The translations under genes were made by a program, and so were the position numbers. A model generated the notes under the pieces. The model was not told the DNA's origin and did no database searches. It saw nothing but the letters and a program-made list of their open reading frames with translations. Below are positions 1 to 5,589 of a stretch of DNA of 8,263 nt, piece by piece. The stretch's first letter is position 1; the number at the start of each line of letters is the position of its first letter. The DNA is from JALZHR01 sp036388635 (GTDB lineage Bacteria > Acidobacteriota > Blastocatellia > Pyrinomonadales > Pyrinomonadaceae). The stretch lies in the NCBI GenBank assembly GCA_036388635.1, contig DASVRL010000287.1, forward strand, positions 1 through 8,263, written 5' to 3'.

Positions 1-83
1 AGCTGGCGCGCTCGCGGGTGCGCAAGTTCAGGCTCGTTAAAAGGGTCATGTTCTTCGTCGTTAATATTGTCTTTTTCGTTCAT
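1..83 (-). CDS. N-terminus of an unidentified acidic protein (partial, runs off left edge)
   Basis: Reading leftward from an ATG at 83, 27 codons are open to the window edge. They begin MNEKDNINDEEHDPFNEPE and continue with a more basic stretch (HPRARQ). The visible part is hydrophilic and rich in Asp/Glu, with no signal peptide or membrane segment. The reading frame is also open upstream to a TAA at 111-113 but has no other good start, so ATG 83 is the natural choice. No clear Shine-Dalgarno sequence precedes it. I do not recognise the family and propose no function. It lies downstream of the large repeat-protein gene on the same strand, separated by about 180 bases with two hairpins, so it is probably a separate transcription unit. 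Confidence 0.4.
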   Translation of the reverse strand, partial: MNEKDNINDEEHDPFNEPELAHPRARQ

Positions 84-115
84 CAGAGTAATTCTGTTGC
101 TGCTTTTGTCTTAAT

Positions 116-152
116 GTCTCAAAAACGTATGACTTATAAGCGTTTTTGAGAC
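116..152. repeat. GTCTC-armed hairpin, copy 1
   Basis: A perfect 12-bp inverted repeat: arms GTCTCAAAAACG (116-127) and CGTTTTTGAGAC (141-152) around a 13-base loop that contains the palindrome CTTATAAG. There is no run of T after either arm, so it is not a typical intrinsic terminator. Its arms match those of two further elements at 163-188 and 2558-2583. It lies in the leader of the partial gene at 1-83. Confidence 0.75.
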
Positions 153-162
153 TATTTTGCGT

Positions 163-188
163 GTCTCAAAAAGGGGCGTTTTCGAGAC
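163..188. repeat. GTCTC-armed hairpin, copy 2
   Basis: A 26-base imperfect inverted repeat starting GTCTCAAAAA and ending CGTTTTCGAGAC, with a GGGG centre. By eye it matches the element at 2558-2583 at 23 of 26 positions, in the same orientation. The two copies bracket the large secreted-protein gene. It lies about 75 bases beyond that gene's stop codon, and could also act as a 3'-end mRNA stabiliser or weak terminator. Confidence 0.7.
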
Positions 189-263
189 AGACTGAAAGCG
201 GTAATAAAGGGTTTCATTTATTTCTGAACGAAGTACTTTATTTTATAAATAAGACGAGACGCG

Positions 264-2399
264 TTATCTGACGAAAGCATTCGGCGTTGGAATATCTCCT
301 TTTGCCCCAAACTGAATGCCCGTGAATCCAGCCGTCGTTCTGAGCAAATACCAAGTGCCGGTGCCGGGACGGAAAACTACCAAATCGGCTTTTCCGTCAC
401 CATCAAAATCTGCCGGTGCCGGTTTATCTTCGGCGGTTCCAAAGTGGATGCCGGTAAATGATTGATTGCTGCTGTTGATTAGATACCAATCTCCGACCGA
501 CGGACGATACACCGCCAAATCCGTTTTGCCGTCGCCGTCGTAATCTGCCGGGACAGGTAAATCACCTGTTGCGCCGAACTGATTCGGAGAGAAGGTATCG
601 TTGCTGCTGTTGATGCGATACCACGTGCCGTTCGACGGTCGCCAGACTGCTAAATCTGATTTACCGTCGCCGTCGAAATCTCCGACCAGCGGTTTATCTT
701 CCGCGACGCCGAATTGCGCGGTGCGGAAAGAATTGTTGCTACTGTTTAAAATATACCAATTTCCAGCGCGATAAACCGCCAAATCTGATTTCCCGTCGCC
801 GTCATAATCAGCCGGTACGGGAACGTCGCCGGATTGTCCGAAATGAACGCCGACGAATTGATTGTTTGAGCTGTTCACTCGATACCAATCACCGTCACGA
901 AAAACGGCGATATCGGTTTTTCCGTCGCCGTCATAATCGGCAGGAGCGATTAAATCAGCGGAAACGCCGAATTGATGAGCGGTAAATCCGCTTTGGCTGC
1001 GAAGCATGTACCAGGCGCCGACCGCCGGGCGGAACACGGAAATGTCGGCTTTACCGTCGCCGTCATAATCGAAATACGTGTCGGCTCGGGAAATATATCG
1101 GGCGACCATCGCGTGAATTCCGTCCGAGCTGGTATTGCCGGCGACGAGGATTTTACCGTCGCTCTGAAAAGCCACGGCAACGGCGCTGGCTTCGCCGAAC
1201 AGCAGAGTCGTCACGCGCCCGTCCTGGTCGAAAGTCGGGTCGAGCGACCCGTCCGGCAGATAACGCGCGACGGCAAAATTGTTCACAAAGGAAGGCGAAG
1301 GCGCGGTCGTCGTGCCGACCGCTACGATACGACCGTCAGCCTGCACGGCGACGTCGCGCGCGCCGGACTGCCCGATGCTGAATACGGTGCTCACTCTGCC
1401 GTCGCCGTCAAAGGAGTTGTCGAGCGAGCCGTTCGGATTCATCCGCACCAGACCGAAGCTGACCGGGCTGTTGGAACTTTCCTGCGCGGTTCCGGCTAGA
1501 ACAATTTTTCCGTCCGGTTGCAGCGCGACGCTGTAAGCTCTGGCGGTATTGCCGATGTCCGCCGACGCTTTGCCGTCGCCGTCAAAGCTCGTGTCGAGCG
1601 AACCGTTCGGGTTAAAACGCACCGCGGCAAACAATATGCGACCGACCGGAGCAATATCCGTCTGAAAATAACCTGCCATGACTATTTTCCCGTCCGGCTG
1701 AATTTTCAAATCCTGCGGGCGCGTGCCTAAGCCGAAATTGGTTGCCGCCAGACCGTCGCCGTCGAAAGTTGTATCGAGCGTGCCGTTCGGGTTAAGCCTG
1801 AGGGCGATAAAATTATTTTGCTCGCCGGAGTTCCACGCCGCCACGACGATTTTCCCGTCCGGCTGTATTTCCACCGCCTCGGCTTGCGCGCTGCCGCCAT
1901 TGACCAAAGCCGTAAACTTGCCGTCTGCGTCGAAAGACGAATCGAGCGAGCCGTCCGCGTTGTAGCGCACGACCGCGATTTCGGTGAAAATGGGCGAGCC
2001 TTTCGGGATAAATCTGCCGTGCGTTCCGCGCCCGGCGGCGATGATTTTCCCGTCCGATTGCAGCGCCAGCCCGTTAATCGAGCTGCCCAGATTATCCTGG
2101 GCGAAAATTTCCGTCGTGACTTTTCCGCCCATACCAAAGGTAGTGTCGGGCGAGCCGTCGGCGTTAAAGCGGATGATGACGAAAGTGTTCGGATTGCCGT
2201 TGCCGGCGACGAGAATTTTTCCGTCCGGTTGGACGACCATATCGGTTATTCCGCCGTTCCCGATATTAAAAACGGCGATGCCGTCCCCGCCGCCGAAAGA
2301 ATTATCGAGAGCGCCTGCCGTGCGGGCGGAAGCTTGCCCGGCAAACGTCAGAATTAAGATAAACAGCGAAACGATTTTGAGGCTCGGTAAATTAAACAT
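264..2399 (-). CDS. Secreted delta-60 repeat / FG-GAP (VCBS-type) repeat protein
   Basis: A 711-residue exported protein. Residues 1-25 (MFNLPSLKIVSLFILILTF then AGQASA) form a Sec signal peptide with likely cleavage after ASA. Residues about 28-435 hold roughly seven delta-60-type units, each with a QPDGKI[VL]xAG strand, an [FA]xxxRxNxxGSLD turn and [ST]FDxDGK. From about residue 440 to the end there are six units of 43-46 residues with the calcium-loop-like signature DxDGDGKxDLAVxR, then W-Y-[LI/R]-NSSN and QFG (FG-GAP/VCBS type). Both halves probably fold as beta-propellers or similar beta-sheet arrays that bind Ca2+ and mediate adhesion or surface interaction; no enzyme motif is seen. There is no PEP-CTERM, LPXTG or other C-terminal sorting signal. 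ATG 2399 is preferred because GGGAG lies 10 bases upstream; an in-frame GTG at 2408 would add three residues. The repeat architecture is certain, the function is not. Confidence 0.93.
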   Translation of the reverse strand: MFNLPSLKIVSLFILILTFAGQASARTAGALDNSFGGGDGIAVFNIGNGGITDMVVQPDGKILVAGNGNPNTFVIIRFNADGSPDTTFGMGGKVTTEIFAQDNLGSSINGLALQSDGKIIAAGRGTHGRFIPKGSPIFTEIAVVRYNADGSLDSSFDADGKFTALVNGGSAQAEAVEIQPDGKIVVAAWNSGEQNNFIALRLNPNGTLDTTFDGDGLAATNFGLGTRPQDLKIQPDGKIVMAGYFQTDIAPVGRILFAAVRFNPNGSLDTSFDGDGKASADIGNTARAYSVALQPDGKIVLAGTAQESSNSPVSFGLVRMNPNGSLDNSFDGDGRVSTVFSIGQSGARDVAVQADGRIVAVGTTTAPSPSFVNNFAVARYLPDGSLDPTFDQDGRVTTLLFGEASAVAVAFQSDGKILVAGNTSSDGIHAMVARYISRADTYFDYDGDGKADISVFRPAVGAWYMLRSQSGFTAHQFGVSADLIAPADYDGDGKTDIAVFRDGDWYRVNSSNNQFVGVHFGQSGDVPVPADYDGDGKSDLAVYRAGNWYILNSSNNSFRTAQFGVAEDKPLVGDFDGDGKSDLAVWRPSNGTWYRINSSNDTFSPNQFGATGDLPVPADYDGDGKTDLAVYRPSVGDWYLINSSNQSFTGIHFGTAEDKPAPADFDGDGKADLVVFRPGTGTWYLLRTTAGFTGIQFGAKGDIPTPNAFVR
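270..1075 (-). repeat. Six coding FG-GAP-type tandem units
   Basis: This is the DNA of the C-terminal array. The segment encoding DGDGK recurs nearly unchanged (plus-strand CCGTCGCCGTC followed by [AG][TA]AATC) about every 129-138 bases, near 391, 526, 664, 793, 921 and 1055. The first of these, at the C-terminal end, is the most diverged in sequence. High nucleotide identity between units makes this stretch prone to unit gain or loss and to assembly collapse. Confidence 0.85.
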
Positions 2400-2486
2400 T
2401 GCTCGCACTCTCCCTTCACCTTTATACGGCGCGGAAATTTTGTTCGGTTAGAAAAATGATGATTCTGAGAACTGGCTCAATTGTAA

Positions 2487-2513
2487 ACTATACCTTTCCA
2501 AAGTCGCTGTCAA
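2487..2513 (-). promoter_or_regulatory. Candidate sigma-70 promoter for the delta-60/FG-GAP gene
   Basis: On the minus strand a perfect -35 hexamer TTGACA (2513-2508) is followed after 15 bases by TATAGT (2492-2487), one base off the -10 consensus. The spacer is shorter than the preferred 17; shifting the -10 to TAGTTT gives 17 but a poorer match. The implied leader is about 80 bases and contains the Shine-Dalgarno-like GGGAG. The position between the upstream terminator and the gene fits. Confidence 0.4.
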
Positions 2514-2557
2514 TAAAAAAGTGATGGTATTTAAGTTTCATTTTCCGCTTCGATTCC

Positions 2558-2583
2558 GTCTCAAAACAGGGCGTTTTGGAGAC
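2558..2583. repeat. GTCTC-armed hairpin, copy 3
   Basis: A 26-base imperfect inverted repeat starting GTCTCAAAAC and ending CGTTTTGGAGAC around an AGGG centre; the stem has a one-base bulge. It closely matches copy 2 at 163-188. It sits between the promoter of the large secreted protein and the terminator of the small acidic gene. Confidence 0.7.
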
Positions 2584-2589
2584 AATTCT

Positions 2590-2636
2590 TTAAAAAAAAG
2601 GCGAGAGACTAATGAAGCCGTTCGCCTTTTTTTTAA
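2590..2636 (-). terminator. Strong intrinsic terminator of the small acidic gene (bidirectional form)
   Basis: A perfect 15-bp inverted repeat: TTAAAAAAAAGGCGA (2590-2604) and TCGCCTTTTTTTTAA (2622-2636), with a 17-base loop. Read on the minus strand it gives a GGCGA/TCGCC stem followed by eight T, 24 bases after the stop codon of the gene at 2660-2926. Because the A and T runs are symmetrical it could also stop transcription on the plus strand. Confidence 0.8.
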
Positions 2637-2659
2637 TTACGCCGCCGGGAAACCGCAGC

Positions 2660-2926
2660 TCAGCTTTCCGAGCCGCGGCTGGTCGTCTCGTCCGCTTCTT
2701 CATCGGTCAGAAGCGGCTCGACTCGGGCATACGAGCCGATGCTTTCGACCGGCAGGTTATCGACCTCCGCGTCGTCAGCCAGCCCGGGCGAATCCGCCGA
2801 CATTTCCTGTTCTTCCGCCTTCTCGCCCGTAAAATCCGTCGCGCTTTCCGTCTCCGCCGTTCCTTCCGCCGCGCCTTTCGCGCCTTCATTCCCAATAATA
2901 TTTTCCCCGTTTTCTTCCTGGCTCAT
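2660..2926 (-). CDS. Small, highly acidic, probably disordered protein (88 aa)
   Basis: The ATG at 2926 is preceded by AAAAGGAGAAACGA, an excellent Shine-Dalgarno sequence 6-7 bases away, and the gene is followed by a strong intrinsic terminator, so this is a well-framed single-gene unit. The product begins MSQEENGENIIGNEGAKGAA. It has 25 Asp/Glu against 4 Lys/Arg by my count, many Gly, Ala, Ser and Thr, no cysteine, no signal peptide and no membrane segment. It is predicted to be soluble and largely unstructured, except perhaps for a short hydrophobic patch near residues 56-73 (VDNLPVESIGSYARVEPLL). I recognise no family. It is divergent from the TIR-like gene across a 436-base gap. A longer open frame exists on the opposite strand, but it lacks a comparable start signal and begins in the terminator loop. 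Confidence 0.65.
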   Translation of the reverse strand: MSQEENGENIIGNEGAKGAAEGTAETESATDFTGEKAEEQEMSADSPGLADDAEVDNLPVESIGSYARVEPLLTDEEADETTSRGSES

Positions 2927-3075
2927 TCGTTTCTCCTTTTCCGATTTATTAATGAAAACATTTCTAAAATAACAGCCGACGCCTTATTTCGCCAGGAAAT
3001 CGGCATTTGTCGAAAAACAAAAAAACACATCCCGAAAATTTTCGACTTTTGGCGCAAAACCCGACGCCAATACAA

Positions 3076-3180
3076 AAAATATGAGCGCATATTCGGAAAA
3101 TATATGGACATATTCGAAAAATACGTGCGCAAATGCGGAAAATATGCGCGTATATTCTCAAAATACGTGTAAATATTTTC
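3076..3180. repeat. Five-unit 21-bp tandem array (iteron-like)
   Basis: Units start at 3076, 3097, 3118, 3139 and 3160, each exactly 21 bases and each beginning AAAATA. Unit 1 is typical: AAAATATG, then AGCG, then CATATTCGG. A diverged sixth copy (AGAATATG...) may begin at 3181. Unit 1 has a perfect dyad AATATG/CATATT (3078-3083 and 3088-3093), and unit 2 has ATATG/CATAT. Twenty-one bases is two helical turns, so all units face the same side of the helix. It could be a cooperative protein-binding array or a bend site. Confidence 0.85.
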
Positions 3181-3217
3181 AGAATATGCTTTCGCCGTAG
3201 CGTCGGCATAACAAAAT

Positions 3218-3271
3218 AATTACGAATTACGAAGCGAAGGGAAATTTTCTTTCGACTCGTAATTCGTAATT
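3218..3271. repeat. 15-bp perfect inverted repeat made of AATTACG heptamers
   Basis: Arms AATTACGAATTACGA (3218-3232) and TCGTAATTCGTAATT (3257-3271) enclose a 24-base loop. The arms consist of the 7-base unit AATTACG, which recurs in related form at 6995-7026 and 7110-7141. No T run follows. The right arm abuts the candidate -35 of the TIR-like gene. Confidence 0.8.
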
Positions 3272-3297
3272 GAAAATCGACAATTTTCTGCTAAGAT
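3270..3297 (+). promoter_or_regulatory. Candidate promoter for the TIR-like gene
   Basis: TTGAAA (3270-3275) is followed after 16 bases by TAAGAT (3292-3297): one and two mismatches to the sigma-70 hexamers. It would give a leader of about 60 bases. The -35 overlaps the end of the inverted repeat, which could make promoter access depend on that structure. Confidence 0.3.
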
Positions 3298-3362
3298 AAG
3301 CGCAATTTACCAACGCCTAAGTCTTACAGTATTAGAAATACGCATAAGCCGGAAAGATTATT

Positions 3363-4316
3363 ATGGATAAAATCAAGCCGGAAGAAATTAAGATAACTGA
3401 AAAAAGAGTCAGTGATATAGAAAATCTAATGGATGAGCTTGATGAAAAGGCTCGTTATAACACCAGATATTATTCATTGATAATTTTCCTAATTTTGACG
3501 CTAATCACCGGACCGGTGGCTTACGCTATTCATATCTTAAACCGGACGGCAACAGCAGGAAACCAGGCGGCAGCAGGACTTATATACATTATTTTTGTCG
3601 CTCTGGGAGGAATTACTTATAGCTTTGTCACAATACTTCTAGATGAAACCAGACCATTTAAATATCCTAAACAAATATTCGAGAGAGAACGAAAAAGACT
3701 CTACAAAAAGTTTGAAGTTAACATTGTAGAATATGAATTTTTAATAAAAACATTGGAAGACTACAAAAACTTAGACAATTCCGGTAAGGAAAAAAATCTC
3801 AAAAAAAAGAAAATTACTAAAAATAAAGATATTGAAGCTAAATATATAGAGGACACTCGTGAAACTGATAAAAGTAAACAAAAAGTATTTATCGTTCACG
3901 GTCACGATAGAGAAAGCATGGAAAAAACAGCGAGATTTGTCCTGGAAATGGAACTCAAGCCGATTATTTTGCGTGAACAAGCGAGCGGCGGAAAAACTAT
4001 TATCGAAAAAATTGAAGAATATTCGGATGTAGATTTTGCCATTGTGCTGTTAACGCCCGATGATTTCGGCAATTCGGCTAAAAATCTCACGAGCATTTTG
4101 CCGCGCGCCAGACAAAATGTGATTGCGGAGCTTGGTTATATGATGGCAAAGCTCGGCAGAGACAAAATCTGCCTGCTAAATAAAGGCGTCGAAATCCCTT
4201 CCGATTTTCAGGGAATAGTTTGTGTCGAATTAAATGAAAGTGAAGGATGGAAAATGGATTTGGCAAAAGAAATGAAAAAGGCAGGTTTGGAAATTGATAT
4301 GAATAAGCTTTATTAA
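3363..4316 (+). CDS. Membrane-anchored TIR-like protein (2TM + PF10137-type TIR), candidate NADase effector
   Basis: A 317-residue protein; ATG 3363 has GGAAAG six bases upstream. Residues 1-35 are charged and possibly helical. Two membrane segments follow at about 36-59 (YYSLIIFLILTLITG...) and 68-93. Residues 94-172 are a charged, Lys-rich cytoplasmic linker (notably 141-156). Residues about 174-290 match the TIR-like family found in Pycsar and CBASS effectors: KVFIVHGHD (174-182), LREQASGGKTIIEK (203-216), FAIVLLTPDDFG (225-236), RARQNVIAELGY (248-259) and GVEIPSDFQGIV (275-286). By position Glu256 in NVIAELG corresponds to the catalytic glutamate of NAD-cleaving TIRs. The inferred role is NAD+ hydrolysis or signalling at the inner membrane, perhaps in phage defence. 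No cyclase or sensor gene is adjacent. The first half is strikingly AT-rich (my counts: 28% GC at 3661-3720, 22% at 3721-3780) against 47% at 4081-4140 and 63% in a neighbouring gene (5101-5160), suggesting transfer or domain assembly. Confidence 0.88.
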   Translation: MDKIKPEEIKITEKRVSDIENLMDELDEKARYNTRYYSLIIFLILTLITGPVAYAIHILNRTATAGNQAAAGLIYIIFVALGGITYSFVTILLDETRPFKYPKQIFERERKRLYKKFEVNIVEYEFLIKTLEDYKNLDNSGKEKNLKKKKITKNKDIEAKYIEDTRETDKSKQKVFIVHGHDRESMEKTARFVLEMELKPIILREQASGGKTIIEKIEEYSDVDFAIVLLTPDDFGNSAKNLTSILPRARQNVIAELGYMMAKLGRDKICLLNKGVEIPSDFQGIVCVELNESEGWKMDLAKEMKKAGLEIDMNKLY

Positions 4317-4319
4317 TGC

Positions 4320-4340
4320 GGGCGAGGACAAGCCTCGCCC
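4320..4340 (+). terminator. GC-rich hairpin after the TIR-like gene
   Basis: GGGCGAGG (4320-4327) and CCTCGCCC (4333-4340) form a perfect 8-bp stem with a 5-base loop, starting four bases after the TIR-like stop codon and 32 bases from the end of the convergent amidohydrolase gene. No T run follows on either strand, so it may be a Rho-aided or convergent transcription barrier, or a small dispersed hairpin repeat, rather than a classic intrinsic terminator. Confidence 0.5.
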
Positions 4341-4371
4341 ATACATTTCGGATTGATGCCTGAATCCTTAA

Positions 4372-5589
4372 CTAACGAACAACTTCGCTGACAACCTGTC
4401 CGTTAATAATCGTTCCGGTGCAGTGCGTCGTGTATTCGAACGGGTCGCCGTCGTACATGGCGACGTCGCCGTCTTTGCCGATGGCTAATGAGCCGACGCG
4501 GTTTTCGATGCCGAGAATTCTGGCGGCGTCAATCGTGATGGTTGCCAGCGCATCGCGCGGCGAGAGACCGTTTGCCGCCGCTATACCGGCTTCGAAAAGG
4601 ACGACGCGCGTTTTCGGGACGTAGGTTTCGTAACCGCTCTGGAGGGCGACCGGGATTCCCGCCCGTTTTAATTTCGAAGCGGTTTCCATCGAGAGGCTTT
4701 CCAGCTCGCCGCCGGCGCGATACATTGTCGGGTGGATGATGACGGGAAAGCCGGAAGCCTTGATTTCGTTGATGAGCAGGTGCGCTTCGCTGGCGCCGTC
4801 GAGAATGATGCGCAGGTTGAATTCTTTGGCGATTCTGAGCGCGGTCATAATGTCCTGCGCGCGCTGCGCCGTGACGAGCAGCGGGATTTCGCGCCTGACG
4901 ACTCTTGCCATCATCTCGGCTTTCAAATCGCGCGGCTCGCCTTTGTAATTTCCGGCTTTGATAAGCTCGGCGCGGAGCATCGACGCCTGTTTGGCGCGCG
5001 TTCCGGGCGAGCGTCCCTGACCGACGAGACTGGCGTCGCCGATGGTGACGGAAATCATCGCGGTCGGCGTAATGACGACGTCGTCAACCGTTTTGCCGAA
5101 AGTTTTGACAATCATCGTTTGACCGGAGACGAGCGCGGCGGGCGCGTGCCCGGTGTGCAGCGTGGTGACGCCGAAACCGCGCACCCATTCGATAAGCTTT
5201 TCTTCCACGTTATAAGCGTCGAAAGCGCGCAGGTCGGGCTGCACCGGGTTTGAGGCGTCAATCTGCATCTGGTCGTGCGGCTGGTTCAGATAACCGGCGA
5301 GACCGATGACCGAATGCGCGTCGATCAAGCCGGGCGTGACGACTTTTGCCGAGACGGTTTTATAGTTTTGGGGAATCCTGACCTGACTTGCCGCGCCGAC
5401 GGCTTCGATTTTGCCGTTGGCGCCGATTAAGACGACGCCGTTCGAAATCGGCTCGCCCGCCATCGTCCAGACGGTTTCGCCTCTGACGGCAATCTGCGCC
5501 GAAACATTTATTATTGAGCATTGAACGATTAACAATGCGAAAGCGATAAATGATAAATGATAAATGATAAATGACGAATGGTTTTTCAT
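4372..5589 (-). CDS. Secreted amidohydrolase-family protein lacking most metal ligands (probable pseudoenzyme)
   Basis: A 405-residue protein of the imidazolonepropionase-related amidohydrolase group (COG1228/PF01979 type). A signal peptide spans residues 1-31 (MKNHSSFIIYHLSFI..., cleavage near NVSA|Q). The N-terminal beta-sandwich strand runs to VTPGLIDAHSV (84-94), followed by the family's SGQTMIVK (155-162), SPGTRAK (194-200) and a C-terminal GSLAIGKDGDVAMYDGDP (366-383). Compared with its upstream neighbour the active site is degraded: HSH is HSV (92-94), HTHRHDD is TAQRAQD (240-246), QH is DG (264-265) and HTDD is QSGY (317-320). The barrel scaffold is otherwise intact and no frameshift is seen, so loss of catalysis with retention of the protein is likely. 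ATG 5589 is chosen for its Shine-Dalgarno and stop-start overlap (TAATG) with the upstream gene; an in-frame extension to 5622 lies inside that gene. Confidence 0.9.
   Translation of the reverse strand: MKNHSSFIIYHLSFIAFALLIVQCSIINVSAQIAVRGETVWTMAGEPISNGVVLIGANGKIEAVGAASQVRIPQNYKTVSAKVVTPGLIDAHSVIGLAGYLNQPHDQMQIDASNPVQPDLRAFDAYNVEEKLIEWVRGFGVTTLHTGHAPAALVSGQTMIVKTFGKTVDDVVITPTAMISVTIGDASLVGQGRSPGTRAKQASMLRAELIKAGNYKGEPRDLKAEMMARVVRREIPLLVTAQRAQDIMTALRIAKEFNLRIILDGASEAHLLINEIKASGFPVIIHPTMYRAGGELESLSMETASKLKRAGIPVALQSGYETYVPKTRVVLFEAGIAAANGLSPRDALATITIDAARILGIENRVGSLAIGKDGDVAMYDGDPFEYTTHCTGTIINGQVVSEVVR
5545..5579. repeat. Five-unit 7-bp tandem repeat inside a signal-peptide coding region
   Basis: Four exact GATAAAT units (5545-5572) and one variant GACGAAT (5573-5579). 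On the coding (minus) strand they encode most of HSSFIIYHLSF, the start of the hydrophobic part of the downstream amidohydrolase's signal peptide. Degenerate 7-base periodicity continues toward 5511. Related heptamers occur at 3218-3271 and 6995-7141. Confidence 0.88.

Larger units (their letters stand above)
2927..3362. other. Divergent intergenic region rich in repeats
   Basis: A 436-base gap between the small acidic gene (leftward) and the TIR-like gene (rightward). It is AT-rich and contains A-tracts spaced about 21 bases apart from 3013 to 3163, a five-unit 21-bp tandem array (3076-3180), a 12-bp perfect palindrome CGAAAATTTTCG at 3033-3044, a 15-bp inverted repeat (3218-3271) and a candidate promoter for the TIR-like gene. 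Several open frames cross it on both strands, but none has a ribosome binding site, so I treat it as non-coding. Confidence 0.7.

Noticed and set aside
189..263. AT-rich partial palindromes after the delta-60/FG-GAP gene as an intrinsic terminator
   Set aside because: Stems are short, AT-only and imperfect, without a GC core followed by a T run on the minus strand.
2612..3172. Plus-strand open frame of 186 codons, ending in basic heptads (KYERIFG KYMDIFE...)
   Set aside because: Its ATG lies in the loop of the strong terminator with no good Shine-Dalgarno, it runs antisense to the well-framed acidic gene, and the heptads follow automatically from a 21-base repeat that is a multiple of three.
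3076..3180. CRISPR array
   Set aside because: Units are contiguous with no spacers, only 21 bases long and diverged; there are no cas genes.
2964..3209. Minus-strand frame of 81 codons with IFRIC repeats
   Set aside because: Same 21-base array read from the other strand; no ribosome site before ATG 3209 and no family resemblance. Frames stay open in several phases because of the repeat.
3363..4316. A complete Pycsar or CBASS operon around the TIR-like gene
   Set aside because: No nucleotide cyclase, cyclic-nucleotide-binding domain or accessory gene is present on either side; only the TIR-like effector domain is supported.
4732..5253. Plus-strand frame opposite the amidohydrolase gene; similar long frames at 5736-6620 and 1818-2357
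   Set aside because: Shadows of GC-rich coding sequence: Arg/Gly/Val-rich translations, no ribosome sites, no recognisable motifs.
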